64,000 bases of DNA from positions 69,692-133,691 of the forward strand of contig CAYYJB010000001.1 of assembly GCA_964472135.1 (NCBI GenBank), in the 5' to 3' direction. Shown here one piece after another: positions 1 through 7,569 of the stretch. Under the pieces are notes generated by a model that was given only the letters and a program-made list of their open reading frames with translations, did no database searches and had not been told where the DNA came from. A program made the translations under genes and the position numbers. The stretch is from JAUREX01 sp964472135. GTDB taxonomy: Bacteria; Pseudomonadota; Alphaproteobacteria; Rhodobacterales; Rhodobacteraceae. The first letter of the stretch is position 1; the number at the start of each line of letters is the position of its first letter.

Positions 1-787
1 GCAGATAACCCCCGCCGTGGACGGCCAGGATGCGCAGCTTCGGGAAGCGCTCGAGCGTGCCCGAGAAGATCAGGTGGTGGAGCGCGATCGTCGTCTCGAG
101 CGGGTTGCCGATGACGTTCGAGAAGTAGAAGTCGTGGAACCGATCGCCATGGGTGAAGCCGTTCGGGTGGATCATCACGAGAGCGCGCAACTCTTCGGCG
201 CGCTTCCAGAAGGGCTGGAACTGGGGCGCCGACAGCTCGGCCCCGTGCACGTTCGTCAGCACCTCGACGCCCTTGAAGCCGAGCGACATGCAATACTCAA
301 GCTCGCGCACCGCCTCGGCCGCATCCTGCAGTGCGACGGTGCCGAGGGCTGCGAAACGGTCGGGGCGCTTGGCGACAAAGGCCGCGAGCCCGTCGTTGAC
401 CATGCGCGAGCCCTTCACGGCGATCTCGACCGGCAGCGAATAGTAGCACTGGAAGGGCGGTGGCGCGACGACCTGGAAGTCGATCCCCATCGCGTCGAGC
501 ACCTTGAGCCGGTCGTCCATGTCGACCATCGCCACCTTGCGGTCGGCGTCCTGCTGCATGTTGATCGCGCGCGTCTCGGCGTTCGAATGGCGCACCATCG
601 CGATGTCGGTCATCACCAGATGGGGGGCCACGAAGGCCGCGGCCTCGGGCACGGCGACATGGGCGTGGATGTCGACGGTCGGTGTCGAGAGGCGCCTCGC
701 CTCGCCCGGTGCGGGGCGGGCCGCCGTCGGGCCGTAGCGGTTGACGGCATCGCCGAGGGCGGGGGTGTCGATCGTGCTGTGGGTCAT
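1..787 (-). CDS. Amidohydrolase (ACMSD-like), C-terminus cut by window edge
   Basis: Metal-dependent hydrolase or decarboxylase of the amidohydrolase-2 family (relatives: aminocarboxymuconate semialdehyde decarboxylase, gamma-resorcylate decarboxylase). The visible 262 codons start MTHSTIDTPALG at the ATG at 787. They show the N-terminal metal motif D-I-H-A-H at about residues 39-43, a mid-protein IHPNGF histidine and a later VHGGG histidine, in the spacing usual for the family. The protein runs off the left edge. It is the last gene downstream of the ABC importer on the same strand, separated from the binding-protein gene by a strong hairpin, so it probably acts on the imported compound or a product of it. 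The exact substrate is unknown. Confidence 0.85.
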   Translation of the reverse strand, partial: MTHSTIDTPALGDAVNRYGPTAARPAPGEARRLSTPTVDIHAHVAVPEAAAFVAPHLVMTDIAMVRHSNAETRAINMQQDADRKVAMVDMDDRLKVLDAMGIDFQVVAPPPFQCYYSLPVEIAVKGSRMVNDGLAAFVAKRPDRFAALGTVALQDAAEAVRELEYCMSLGFKGVEVLTNVHGAELSAPQFQPFWKRAEELRALVMIHPNGFTHGDRFHDFYFSNVIGNPLETTIALHHLIFSGTLERFPKLRILAVHGGGYL

Positions 788-819
788 GGCGCGGATCCTA
801 TCGGGGGTCTGAGTGTGAA

Positions 820-846
820 CCGCCGCCCGGAAGGTCCGGGCGGCGG
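820..846 (-). terminator. Perfect 12-bp stem-loop between binding-protein gene and amidohydrolase
   Basis: The sequence contains a perfect inverted repeat with 12-bp arms (820-831 and 835-846) and a 3-nt loop. It starts about 24 bases after the stop of the binding-protein gene and ends about 33 bases before the amidohydrolase start. There is no real T-run after it, so partial termination or 3'-end stabilisation of the binding-protein transcript is more likely than full termination. This is an inference from position and structure. Confidence 0.55.
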
Positions 847-869
847 CAATGGCGGACGGGGTCCGAACC

Positions 870-1904
870 TTACTTGTTGGCCGCGAGCCAGGCGGCGGCC
901 TCGGCCTCGACCTCGGCGCGGTCCCAGTCGTTCGCGGCGGCGATGTAGGTGTCATTGAGGAAAGTCGCGACGTCGATCTCCTGCGGGATCGCTCCCGACG
1001 AGAGCAGGCGCGGTTGCAGCGCAGTCCAGACGCCGGTCTGCAGATCGCCGAGGCGCTCGGTCGTCGACAGGTTCATCCCGATCGACATGCTGAGATAGAG
1101 TTGACCCGACGCCTCATTCTCCCACTCTTCGGGCACGGCCTTGCGCAGCGCCTGGGCGACCATCTCGGGGTTCACCTTGGCGACATACATCCCCTTCGAC
1201 CATGCCTTGAGGAAGCCCTGCACGGCGGCGCGCTTGTCCTCGATGGCGCTGGCGTTGATCGCGAAGGTGTTCGCGGGCGAGGGCAGCAGTTCGGCCGGGG
1301 TGATCAGGCGCACCTCGATCCCGTTGGCATTCAGCGCGATCCAGTCCGGTGCCGCGCCCGAGATGGCCGAGACGGTGCCATCGCGCAGCGCCGCCGCAAG
1401 CGTCGGGCCGTTCTCGCCCAGAACGACGGTCTGGACCTGGTCGATGTTGGCGCCGACGGTGTCGAGTGCCGCCTGAAGGAAGGCGCGGTCGCGATCCGAC
1501 ACGAGGCCCACGGTCGTGCCCACGAGGTCATCGACCGAGTCGATCTGGCCCGAGGCCAGCACGCCGATGCCCTCGGGGGCGTTCTGCATCACCTCGTAGA
1601 CCGTGTTGATGCCCGCGCCCGCGACGACGGCGTTGATCGTCTCGACCGGGTCGAGCATCGCGAGATCGGCCTGGCCGTTCTGCACGAACGCAACATAGGG
1701 GATCGAGGTGTCGGACGGCAGCAGGTTCACCTCAACGCCTTCCTCGGCGAAGTAGCCGAGCGCCTCGCCGACGACGAGCGGAAAGAAGTTCGTCGAGCGC
1801 GGCAGCGGGTTGATCATGTTCACGGTGGTCAGGTTCTGCGCGACAACCGGCGCCGCCGCCGTGGCGAGCGCCGTTCCGAGCAGGATCGTCTTGAAGAGCG
1901 TCAT
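870..1904 (-). CDS. ABC transporter substrate-binding protein, NMT1/SsuA-like
   Basis: Periplasmic solute receptor of 344 aa for the importer encoded just upstream. It opens with a clean signal peptide (MTLFKTILLGTALATAAAP, cleavage likely after residue 22). The mature part has the two-lobed fold pattern of the NMT1/THI5 and nitrate/sulfonate group, for example GEALGYFAEEGVEV near residues 47-60 and a QADLAMLDP stretch. The ATG at 1904 is preceded by GGGAGGA at good spacing. Family members bind sulfonates, pyrimidine precursors, phthalates or other aromatics, so the ligand cannot be named. The gene follows the second permease on the same strand and is probably in the same transcript. Confidence 0.85.
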   Translation of the reverse strand: MTLFKTILLGTALATAAAPVVAQNLTTVNMINPLPRSTNFFPLVVGEALGYFAEEGVEVNLLPSDTSIPYVAFVQNGQADLAMLDPVETINAVVAGAGINTVYEVMQNAPEGIGVLASGQIDSVDDLVGTTVGLVSDRDRAFLQAALDTVGANIDQVQTVVLGENGPTLAAALRDGTVSAISGAAPDWIALNANGIEVRLITPAELLPSPANTFAINASAIEDKRAAVQGFLKAWSKGMYVAKVNPEMVAQALRKAVPEEWENEASGQLYLSMSIGMNLSTTERLGDLQTGVWTALQPRLLSSGAIPQEIDVATFLNDTYIAAANDWDRAEVEAEAAAWLAANK

Positions 1905-1939
1905 TCTTTCAGTCCTCCCATCAGGTTGCAGTTTGTCGT

Positions 1940-2794
1940 TCAACGCCCGAGTCGCGTCTGCCACGCCCTCGCGCGGGCACGCGAGATGGCCGTCATGCGG
2001 GCATCCCGACGCCAGAACACCACCCGGTCGTCGAGAAACTCCATCGCGTAAAAGAGCAGGAGCCCGATCATCGTCATGCTCAGGAGCGAGGCGATCGAAT
2101 TCGCCATGTCGAGCTTGAACGAGAAGCGGTTCATCAACACGCCGACCCCGGCCGTCGCCTGCGCGAACTCTGCCACCACCGCCCCGATCAGGGCCGTGGT
2201 CAGGCCGATCTTCATCCCCGCGAACATCATCGGCAGTGCCGCGGGCACGCGCAGCTTGACGAACACATCGCTGGGCGTCGCCCCGAGCGAGCGGAACAGC
2301 TCCTCCCTGTCGGCATCGCGCTGCGAGAGGCCGGTCAGCGTGTTCACGAAGATCGGAAAGAACGAGATGATCGCCGCGAGCGCGATCTTCGAGCCCATCC
2401 CGAACCCGAACCACGCGATGATGACGGGCGTGAGCGCGATCCCCGGCGTCACGTTCAGCACGACCGCATAGGGCGCGACATAGCGGCGAAACGGGTCCGA
2501 CAGCGCCGAAGCGACAGCTAGCGAGATGGCGATGCCGGCACCCGCGGCGAAGCCCACCACCGCCTCGGTCAGCGTGATGCGGAAATGCGGCCAGATCGTG
2601 CCCTGCAGGACATAAAGATCGACCATCGCGCCGATTACGGCCGACGGCCGCGGCACCATGATCGAGGTGATCGCCCCGCTGACAACCGCATATTCCCAGA
2701 GCGCGAGCAGGAAAGCGAGAAGGGCCAGATGCGGCGCCATCCGCACGACCAGCGCGCCCGAGCGGACCGCCTGAGCGGGCACCCCGTCAGACAT
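1940..2794 (-). CDS. ABC transporter permease (second of pair)
   Basis: Inner-membrane subunit of 284 aa in the BPD-transport-1 superfamily (SsuC/TauC-like), with about six hydrophobic segments. The cytoplasmic coupling loop is recognisable around EELFRSLGATPSDVFVKLRV, which docks on the ATPase. I chose the ATG at 2794 (MSDGVP), which follows a G-rich stretch and overlaps the preceding permease gene by 8 bases; another ATG lies 24 bases upstream. The two permeases are homologous but clearly diverged, so the channel is probably a heterodimer. That is less common than the homodimers of classic SsuABC systems. Confidence 0.87.
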   Translation of the reverse strand: MSDGVPAQAVRSGALVVRMAPHLALLAFLLALWEYAVVSGAITSIMVPRPSAVIGAMVDLYVLQGTIWPHFRITLTEAVVGFAAGAGIAISLAVASALSDPFRRYVAPYAVVLNVTPGIALTPVIIAWFGFGMGSKIALAAIISFFPIFVNTLTGLSQRDADREELFRSLGATPSDVFVKLRVPAALPMMFAGMKIGLTTALIGAVVAEFAQATAGVGVLMNRFSFKLDMANSIASLLSMTMIGLLLFYAMEFLDDRVVFWRRDARMTAISRARARAWQTRLGR

Positions 2795-3635
2795 GCTGCC
2801 CCCCCGCAAGCGCGGCATGGGCCGCCGCGCGCGCCCTGCTCACGCGGCGCAGCCCGTCCTCGTTGGTCCAGAAGGCGACATGGCGGTCGAGCATCTCCAT
2901 CCCCTTGAAGATCGCGAAACCGATTGCCGTCAGCGTGAAGATGCAGGCGAAGGCCGACGGCATGTTGAGGTTGCGCGTATAGGTCAGGATCAACGCCCCG
3001 ATCCCCTGGTCGCGCTGGATGAATTCAGCCACCAGCACCCCCGACAGCGCCGCCGTCAGGGCCAGACGCTCACCCGCCATGATGACGGGCACCGCCTCGG
3101 GCATGACGAGCTTGCGCAGGATCTGCCACTTCGACGCCCCGAGCGAGCGGAACAGTTGCAGCCGTTCCTCGTTCACGTTCACGACGCCCGAGAGCGTGTT
3201 GATGAAGGGCGCAAAGAAGCACACGAGCATGATGATCGCGATCTTCGATTGCGCCCCGAAACCCACCGCCGCGATGATGAGGGGGGCGACCGCGATGCGC
3301 GGCGTGGCCTCCATCACGATCACATAGGGTTGCAGGAACCGCCGGACCAGCGCGTTCAGCCCCACGATCGCGCCAAGTCCGACGCCGAGGATCGAGCCGA
3401 TGGCGAAGCCCGCGAACACGAGCCCGAGCGAAACGCCCAGATGCGGCCAGATGTTCATCTGCACGACATAGATGCGCCAGAAAGAAGCAAGGATCGCCGA
3501 CGGGGCAGGGAAGAACAGCGGATCGAGCCAGCCCGCCCGAGCGCCGATTTCCCAGCCGACGATCAGGCACAGGAAGATCGCCCCGTGGGTCGCGGCACGC
3601 CGGACCGCCAGCGTGCGATCCGCATCGGTCGGCAT
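2787..3635 (-). CDS. ABC transporter permease (first of pair)
   Basis: Inner-membrane permease of 282 aa, same family as the next gene. Hydrophobic helices begin near residue 17 (GAIFLCLIVGWEIG). The EAA-type coupling loop is visible as QLFRSLGASKWQILRKLVMP. The start ATG overlaps the stop of the ATPase gene by one base, and its 3' end overlaps the second permease by 8 bases, so translation is coupled along the operon. Confidence 0.87.
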   Translation of the reverse strand: MPTDADRTLAVRRAATHGAIFLCLIVGWEIGARAGWLDPLFFPAPSAILASFWRIYVVQMNIWPHLGVSLGLVFAGFAIGSILGVGLGAIVGLNALVRRFLQPYVIVMEATPRIAVAPLIIAAVGFGAQSKIAIIMLVCFFAPFINTLSGVVNVNEERLQLFRSLGASKWQILRKLVMPEAVPVIMAGERLALTAALSGVLVAEFIQRDQGIGALILTYTRNLNMPSAFACIFTLTAIGFAIFKGMEMLDRHVAFWTNEDGLRRVSRARAAAHAALAGGQHV

Positions 3636-4426
3636 CAGTGCTCACCCAGGGTGGAGCGGACCTCTTCGACGATCCGGTTGAACTCGGCCGATGTCTGAAG
3701 AGACAGGGCGCGCGGACGCTCGAACGGCACCTCGATGATGGCCGAGATCCGCCCGGGTCGCGGCGACATCACCACCACCTGATCGGCAAGGAAGATCGCC
3801 TCAAGGATGTTGTGCGTGACGAATACGGTCGTGGCGCGCACCTCCGCGACGATCCGCATGAGTTCGACGTTGAGCCGCTCGCGCGTGAATTCGTCGAGCG
3901 CACCGAAGGGTTCATCGAGCAGCAGCACATCCGCGCCTGTCTGCAAGAGCCGCGCGAGCGCCACGCGCTGCTGCATCCCGCCCGAGAGTTGCGAGGGGAA
4001 GGAGAAGGCGAAATCGCCCAAGCCAACCATCTTGAGCAGGTCGAAAGCCCGGCGGCGATCCTCGGCCGTGGGCGTGCGGGTGATCTCGGTCGGCAAAAGC
4101 ACGTTCTCGAGCGCGGTGCGCCAGTCGAGCAGCGTCGCCTTCTGGAACATCAGGCCCACGTCCGTGTGCGGACCCGTCACGGGCCGGCCATGCACGCTGA
4201 GGCTGCCCGAGGTGCGCTCGATCAGGCCCGCGATCAGGCGCAGCAGCGTCGATTTCCCACAGCCCGAGGGGCCGACAAGCGAGACGAAGGAACCTTGCGC
4301 GACATCGAAGCTCGCGCCCTGCAACGCCACGACCGCCCCGCCGCCGAAGGTCTTGCCGACATCCCGCGCGCTGATGATGGGCACCGCTGCGCTGTCGGTC
4401 CGCGGCGTCTCGGCCTTGCTGTTCAT
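3635..4426 (-). CDS. ABC transporter ATPase, SsuB/TauB-like
   Basis: Cytoplasmic ATPase of 263 aa that powers the two permeases. Walker A GPSGCGKST is at residues 52-60, signature LSGGMQQR at 147-154 and Walker B VLLLDEP at 167-173, followed by the GALD D-loop and the H-loop THN. All catalytic residues are intact. The start is preceded by GGGGGAGG. It is the first gene of the importer operon. A candidate promoter and an operator copy shared with the upstream GntR gene lie between it and that gene. Confidence 0.92.
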   Translation of the reverse strand: MNSKAETPRTDSAAVPIISARDVGKTFGGGAVVALQGASFDVAQGSFVSLVGPSGCGKSTLLRLIAGLIERTSGSLSVHGRPVTGPHTDVGLMFQKATLLDWRTALENVLLPTEITRTPTAEDRRRAFDLLKMVGLGDFAFSFPSQLSGGMQQRVALARLLQTGADVLLLDEPFGALDEFTRERLNVELMRIVAEVRATTVFVTHNILEAIFLADQVVVMSPRPGRISAIIEVPFERPRALSLQTSAEFNRIVEEVRSTLGEH

Positions 4427-4476
4427 ATTGGCCTCCCCCCAGGCTGGCAGGGCGATGCTGAAGCAGCCCCGCGGCC

Positions 4477-4488
4477 GGTGATATTTCA
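4477..4488. promoter_or_regulatory. Candidate GntR operator before the ABC operon
   Basis: The 12-mer GGTGATATTTCA here is identical to the core of the 16-bp inverted repeat next to the GntR start (5189-5204). On the minus strand it lies 8 bases downstream of a possible -10 box, where a bound repressor would block transcription. The repeat of the sequence is seen directly; its use by the GntR protein is inferred. Confidence 0.5.
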
Positions 4489-4495
4489 GTCTCGA

Positions 4496-4523
4496 TGTTT
4501 AACGCCGATTCGAGGAATATCAA
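4496..4523 (-). promoter_or_regulatory. Possible sigma-70 promoter of the ABC operon
   Basis: On the minus strand TTGATA (4523-4518) and TAAACA (4501-4496) are 16 bases apart, in a local AT-rich pocket between the GntR stop and the ATPase start. The -10 match is weak (three of six). It is supported mainly by its position next to the repeated operator. Confidence 0.4.
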
Positions 4524-4533
4524 GCGCGAGTTA

Positions 4534-5175
4534 TCACCCGATAATCGGGCGTTGCCCGAGCCCGCGCATCAGCGAGTTTCGCGACCGCCCCACATGCTTT
4601 TCCAGCCGGCGCGCCGCCGCAGTGGCATCGCGGCGCTGCAGCGCTTCGATGATCGCGACGTGGTCGGCGAGCGGTTCATCGAAGCTGCCGCCGCGCTTGT
4701 TGGCCAGCGAGACCATGCACAGGCGATCATACATCTCCATCAGCCGCCGCATTTCCTCGGCCAGCCGCTGGTTGCCCGACATGCGCCCGAGGGTAGAGTG
4801 GAAGTCCCTGTTGTAGATGGCAAAAGCTTCGATCGACGATGTGTCGGGCGCGCGGAAGCGATCGAGCGATGCCAGTTCGGCCGCCGATGCCGTGCGGGCG
4901 ATCTTGCGGACGGCAGAGGTTTCGAGGATGACGCGCAACTCAAGGATGTCCTCGGCGTCGCCGACAGAAACGGGGCGGACGCGATGGCCCCGGCGTGGTT
5001 CGATCTCGATCAGCCCCTCGGCCTCGAGCTTGCGCATGGCATCGCGCACGGGCGATTTCGAGACGCCATATCGCTGCGCCAGCTCTGCCTCGCGCAGTTC
5101 CTCGCCGGGCATGAGGCGACAGGCGAGGATGTCGCCCCGGACCATCTCGAAGACGATGTTGCGCGCCAGATTCAT
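4534..5175 (-). CDS. GntR-family (FCD) transcriptional regulator
   Basis: DNA-binding regulator of 213 aa. The N-terminal winged helix covers about residues 1-70 (LREAELAQRYGVSKSPVRDA is the recognition region). It is followed by an FCD ligand-binding domain with the usual histidines (RDFHS, DHVAII, EKHV). I chose the ATG at 5175. A TTG at 5205 is in frame, but it lies inside the inverted repeat and at the predicted transcription start, so it is unlikely. Members of this group usually repress uptake or catabolic genes until a carboxylate-type inducer binds. The gene sits directly upstream of the ABC operon on the same strand and shares its operator motif. Confidence 0.88.
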   Translation of the reverse strand: MNLARNIVFEMVRGDILACRLMPGEELREAELAQRYGVSKSPVRDAMRKLEAEGLIEIEPRRGHRVRPVSVGDAEDILELRVILETSAVRKIARTASAAELASLDRFRAPDTSSIEAFAIYNRDFHSTLGRMSGNQRLAEEMRRLMEMYDRLCMVSLANKRGGSFDEPLADHVAIIEALQRRDATAAARRLEKHVGRSRNSLMRGLGQRPIIG

Positions 5176-5188
5176 CAATGGACCAAGC

Positions 5189-5204
5189 TGGTGATATTTC
5201 ACCA
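5189..5204. promoter_or_regulatory. 16-bp inverted repeat before gntR gene, likely autoregulatory operator
   Basis: TGGTGATATTTCACCA has perfect 6-bp arms (TGGTGA/TCACCA) around a 4-base centre. It lies just after a plausible promoter and about 14-30 bases before the regulator's ATG. Its core recurs before the ABC operon. Length and symmetry fit a winged-helix dimer site. Confidence 0.6.
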
Positions 5205-5205
5205 A

Positions 5206-5233
5206 AAGCTATTCATTCGCGGAGCCGCGTCAA
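5206..5233 (-). promoter_or_regulatory. Possible promoter of the gntR gene
   Basis: On the minus strand TTGACG (5233-5228) and TAGCTT (5211-5206) are separated by 16 bases. The -35 is a five-of-six match and the -10 is weak. The inverted repeat begins two bases after the -10, so a bound regulator would cover the start site. Confidence 0.4.
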
Positions 5234-5258
5234 GTCCCCGGCCTGCGCGGCCGGCGCG

Positions 5259-6251
5259 TCAGATGCGCACGCACGCCCCCGTCGCGGCCGAGCGCACGAT
5301 CGCCTCGAGCACGGCGATGTTGCCGATCTTCTGGGCGTCGGTGAAGGGATAGCTGCCCCGCCCGGTCGCGGCGCGCGCGAAGAGGTCGAGGTTGGCGCGC
5401 ACCGAATCGGTCCATTCGTGGCGGTGCACCTCTGGCGGGGCGCCCGTCCGCTGGATCGTGAGCGTCGCGGGCCCGGGCGTGTCGGGGTGGGTCTCGTTGC
5501 GGTATTCGACCCAGGCGGTCGTCCCGAAGATCGCCAGACGGAGATAGAGCGGCGTGTAGAGCACGGCATTGAGATAGGCCGTCGGCCCCGAGGCGAAGCG
5601 GATCAGCGCCGAGACGACATCGCCGTTCTCGCCGGGCAGGACGCGGGCGGCCGTCTGGGCCTGCACCTCGGTCGCCTCGCCAAAAAGGTTCACGAAGGCG
5701 TCCGACAGATGGATCCCCATCGCCGTCATGCCGGCCGCCGGGCTTTCGTCGGCGCGCCGGCGCCAGTCCGTCGGCGGCACGTTGATGAGCTTGTCGTGGC
5801 TGAAGTTCGCCTCGGCGTGCATGATCGTGCCAAGCTCGCCCGCGCGCACCATCCGCTCGATCTCGAGCATGGCCGTCTCGAAGCGCCGCTCGTGGCCGAT
5901 GCCGAGCTGGACCCCGTGCGCGGCGCAGATCGCGACCGACGCGCGCGCCTCGGCTGCGTTGAGCGCGAGGGGCTTTTCGCAAAAAACGTGCTTTCCCGCC
6001 CGCGCCGCCGCCGCGACCTGCGGCGTGTGGAGCGAATTGGGGGTGCAGAGGATCACGGCATCGATCGCCGGATCGGCCAGCACGGCCTCATAGCTGTCGC
6101 CCACGGGAATGCCGTGGCGCGCGCTGTAGTCGGCGTGGTTCTGCGGCCAGAGATCGACCGCGCGGGTGATCCGCATCTCTTCCGAAGCGCGCATCCGATC
6201 CGTGATCGTGCGCCCCCACCAGCCCAAACCGACGATTGCTGCCCTGAGCAT
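5259..6251 (-). CDS. Gfo/Idh/MocA-family oxidoreductase
   Basis: NAD(P)-dependent dehydrogenase of 330 aa, usually acting on sugars, inositols or related cyclic polyols. The Rossmann motif is IVGLGWWG near residues 6-13. The family EKPLA motif (CEKPLALN) supplies the catalytic lysine, and a later DWRRR-containing stretch and H-x-x-D (GIHLSD) fit the C-terminal domain. It lies 9 bases after the GlcG-like gene and is the last gene of the five-gene operon. The other members are not sugar enzymes, so the substrate is open. Confidence 0.87.
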   Translation of the reverse strand: MLRAAIVGLGWWGRTITDRMRASEEMRITRAVDLWPQNHADYSARHGIPVGDSYEAVLADPAIDAVILCTPNSLHTPQVAAAARAGKHVFCEKPLALNAAEARASVAICAAHGVQLGIGHERRFETAMLEIERMVRAGELGTIMHAEANFSHDKLINVPPTDWRRRADESPAAGMTAMGIHLSDAFVNLFGEATEVQAQTAARVLPGENGDVVSALIRFASGPTAYLNAVLYTPLYLRLAIFGTTAWVEYRNETHPDTPGPATLTIQRTGAPPEVHRHEWTDSVRANLDLFARAATGRGSYPFTDAQKIGNIAVLEAIVRSAATGACVRI

Positions 6252-6260
6252 TCCGCCCCC

Positions 6261-6692
6261 TCATGCCTTTCCGTTGTCGGCGGCAAGGCCCGAAGCGGCC
6301 ACGCCATCCATGATGCAAAGCTCGTCCATGTCGCCGGTGTCGCCACTCACGCCCACCGCGCCGACGATCCGGCCCGCCGCGTCGCGCAGCAGCACGCCGC
6401 CGGGGTTGGGTACGAAGCGTCCGCCCGACGCCGCGGCGACGGCGGCGAAGAAGGTCGGATTGCCCGGCGCGCGCTCAAACAGCGTGCGCGAGGCAAGCCC
6501 CATCCCGAGCGCGCCATAGGCCTTGCCGAAGGCGATCTCGACCCGCAGGATGCCCGCGCCGTCGGCGCGCTTGATCACGACGGCATGCCCCCCCGCATCG
6601 AGGACGGCCACGCAGAGCGGATCCGCCCCCCGCGCGCGCCCTGCCGCAAGGGTCGCATCCGCGATCAGGTCCGCGACCTCAAGCGTCAGCAT
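6261..6692 (-). CDS. GlcG/HbpS-family protein (DUF336)
   Basis: Small protein of 143 aa with the family signature of an N-terminal helix followed by VLDAGGHAVVIKRADGA and a C-terminal GAVGVSGDTGDMDE. It has no signal peptide. Family members include the GlcG protein of glycolate gene clusters, the heme-binding HbpS and helper proteins in many aromatic degradation operons; the biochemical role is poorly known. I chose the ATG at 6692, which overlaps the preceding dehydrogenase gene by 14 bases. Confidence 0.8.
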   Translation of the reverse strand: MLTLEVADLIADATLAAGRARGADPLCVAVLDAGGHAVVIKRADGAGILRVEIAFGKAYGALGMGLASRTLFERAPGNPTFFAAVAAASGGRFVPNPGGVLLRDAAGRIVGAVGVSGDTGDMDELCIMDGVAASGLAADNGKA

Positions 6693-7569
6693 CGGTCGCC
6701 CCGGCAAGGCGGCGCAGCACGGCAAAGAGGGCGGCGGTGTCTTCCTTGTCGCGCCCCTGCGCCAGCGCCGCGCTGTAATAGGGAACCGAGGCAGCCATCA
6801 GCGGCACCGGCGTGCGCATCGCCGCCGCGTGATCCAGGATGACATCGAGATCCTTCTGGTAGACATCCATCTTCATCGTCGCCGGTGTGTAGCTGCCCGC
6901 CACCATCAGGGGACCGCGCACCTCGAGCATCCGGCTCGACCCCGCCCCGGCCGTCAGCGCATCGAGCGTCGCCGCCAGATCGAGGCCGGACCGTTCGGCC
7001 AGCAGCAGCGCCTCGGCGGCGGCGAGGTTGTGGATCGTGACCAGCAGGTTCGCCACGATCTTGAGCTTCATGCCATGACCAAAGGGGCCGATGTGGCGCA
7101 CGTCGCGGGCAAGCCCCGCGAACACGGGCCGCAGCCGCTCCGTCGCCGCTTCGGGGCCCGACATGAACACGACGAGATCGCCGCGCGCCGCCTGCGCGCC
7201 CGTGCCCGAGACCGGGCAATCGGTAAGGATCGCGCCCGTGGGGGCGATGCGAAGGCGCGCGGCCTCCTTCTCGGCGATGGGCAGCGTGCCCATCTCGGCC
7301 AGGATCTGGCCGGGCCGCAGCGCGGGCACCATCGCCTCGGTCACGGCATGGAGCGCGGCGGCCGAGGGCAGGGCCAGCAGGACGACATCGCAGGCCCCTG
7401 CAACCGCCGCGGCGTCGGGCAAGGCGCTGCCGCCTGCCTCGGCGAGCGCCGCCATCGCCGGTGCCGACGGATCGGTGCCCGCCACATCGAAGCCCGCCTT
7501 GCGCAGGTTGCGCGCATAGGCCAGCCCCATGATGCCGAGCCCCACGATGCCGACGGTCGGGCCGCTCAT
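6679..7569 (-). CDS. NAD(P)-dependent beta-hydroxyacid dehydrogenase (HIBADH family)
   Basis: Oxidoreductase of 296 aa related to 3-hydroxyisobutyrate dehydrogenase and tartronate semialdehyde reductase. The GxGxMG dinucleotide motif is at residues 10-15. The substrate loop CPVSGTGAQAARG begins at 118, and the catalytic lysine in the GxGxxxKxxxN pattern is K170. It starts at the ATG at 7569, overlapping the alpha/beta hydrolase stop by 4 bases. In the operon it would oxidise or reduce a small hydroxy acid formed from ring cleavage or side-chain hydrolysis; that role is inferred. Confidence 0.88.
   Translation of the reverse strand: MSGPTVGIVGLGIMGLAYARNLRKAGFDVAGTDPSAPAMAALAEAGGSALPDAAAVAGACDVVLLALPSAAALHAVTEAMVPALRPGQILAEMGTLPIAEKEAARLRIAPTGAILTDCPVSGTGAQAARGDLVVFMSGPEAATERLRPVFAGLARDVRHIGPFGHGMKLKIVANLLVTIHNLAAAEALLLAERSGLDLAATLDALTAGAGSSRMLEVRGPLMVAGSYTPATMKMDVYQKDLDVILDHAAAMRTPVPLMAASVPYYSAALAQGRDKEDTAALFAVLRRLAGATDADA

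Noticed and set aside
870..2414. A longer 514-codon version of the binding protein starting inside the permease gene
   Set aside because: The signal peptide and a good ribosome-binding site place the start at 1904; the extra part is a shadow of the permease gene.
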